Source: an uncultured Steroidobacteraceae bacterium (GTDB lineage: Bacteria > Pseudomonadota > Gammaproteobacteria > Steroidobacterales > Steroidobacteraceae). From it: a stretch of DNA of 6,405 nucleotides. Positions 6,375-6,405 of this stretch are shown one piece after another. The stretch's first letter is position 1. The number at the start of each line of letters is the position of its first letter. The notes beneath the pieces were generated by a model. It was not told the DNA's origin. It did not search any database and saw only the letters and a list, made by a program, of their open reading frames with translations. The DNA lies in NCBI GenBank assembly GCA_955652625.1, contig CATPBM010000190.1, forward strand, positions 1 through 6,405, read 5' to 3'. The translations under genes were made by a program, and so were the position numbers.

Positions 6375-6405
6375 CGGGCTACGCCGCCCAGATCTCCGAA
6401 AACAC

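Noticed and set aside
6375..6405. Possible end of a convergent gene on the - strand (for example ...VFSEIWAA-stop at 6379-6381)
   Set aside because: Only eight codons are visible and another - strand frame (VFGDLGGVAR-stop) is equally open, so no gene can be supported here.

Overview
The window is GC-rich bacterial chromosomal DNA, with all seven recognisable genes on the + strand. The bacterial NHEJ genes, the MerR/TPR and DUF72 families and the high GC with strong G/C third-codon preference suggest a proteobacterium. A beta- or gammaproteobacterium is my best guess, but the sequence alone does not fix this.

Region 1 (1-3759) is a tight co-directional block that looks like an operon. It contains the 3' part of ligD (end of the ligase domain plus the complete polymerase/primase domain, cut by the left edge), ku, a MerR-type helix-turn-helix protein fused to a TPR domain, and a DUF72 (YecE-like) protein. 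The gaps are 32, 24 and 19 nt. LigD and Ku form the two-component bacterial non-homologous end-joining (NHEJ) machine: Ku holds broken DNA ends and LigD processes, fills and seals them. The next two genes have no established NHEJ role, but their spacing makes them candidate regulators or accessory factors. They are the closest thing here to an undescribed system.

Region 2 (3760-4506) holds a gene for an exported protein of an uncharacterised family. It is broken by an apparent one-base deletion at about 4120/4121, after which the reading frame continues cleanly in another phase to 4506.

Region 3 (4507-5850) encodes a secreted NHL/beta-propeller-like protein with a good ribosome binding site and signal peptide. 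It is followed by a convincing intrinsic terminator.

Region 4 (5851-6405) has a plausible extended -10 promoter and a single-domain MaoC-like hotdog hydratase with its catalytic Asp/His pair. The last 31 bases after it hold no gene I can support.

No tRNA, rRNA, CRISPR array, insertion sequence or attachment site is visible.
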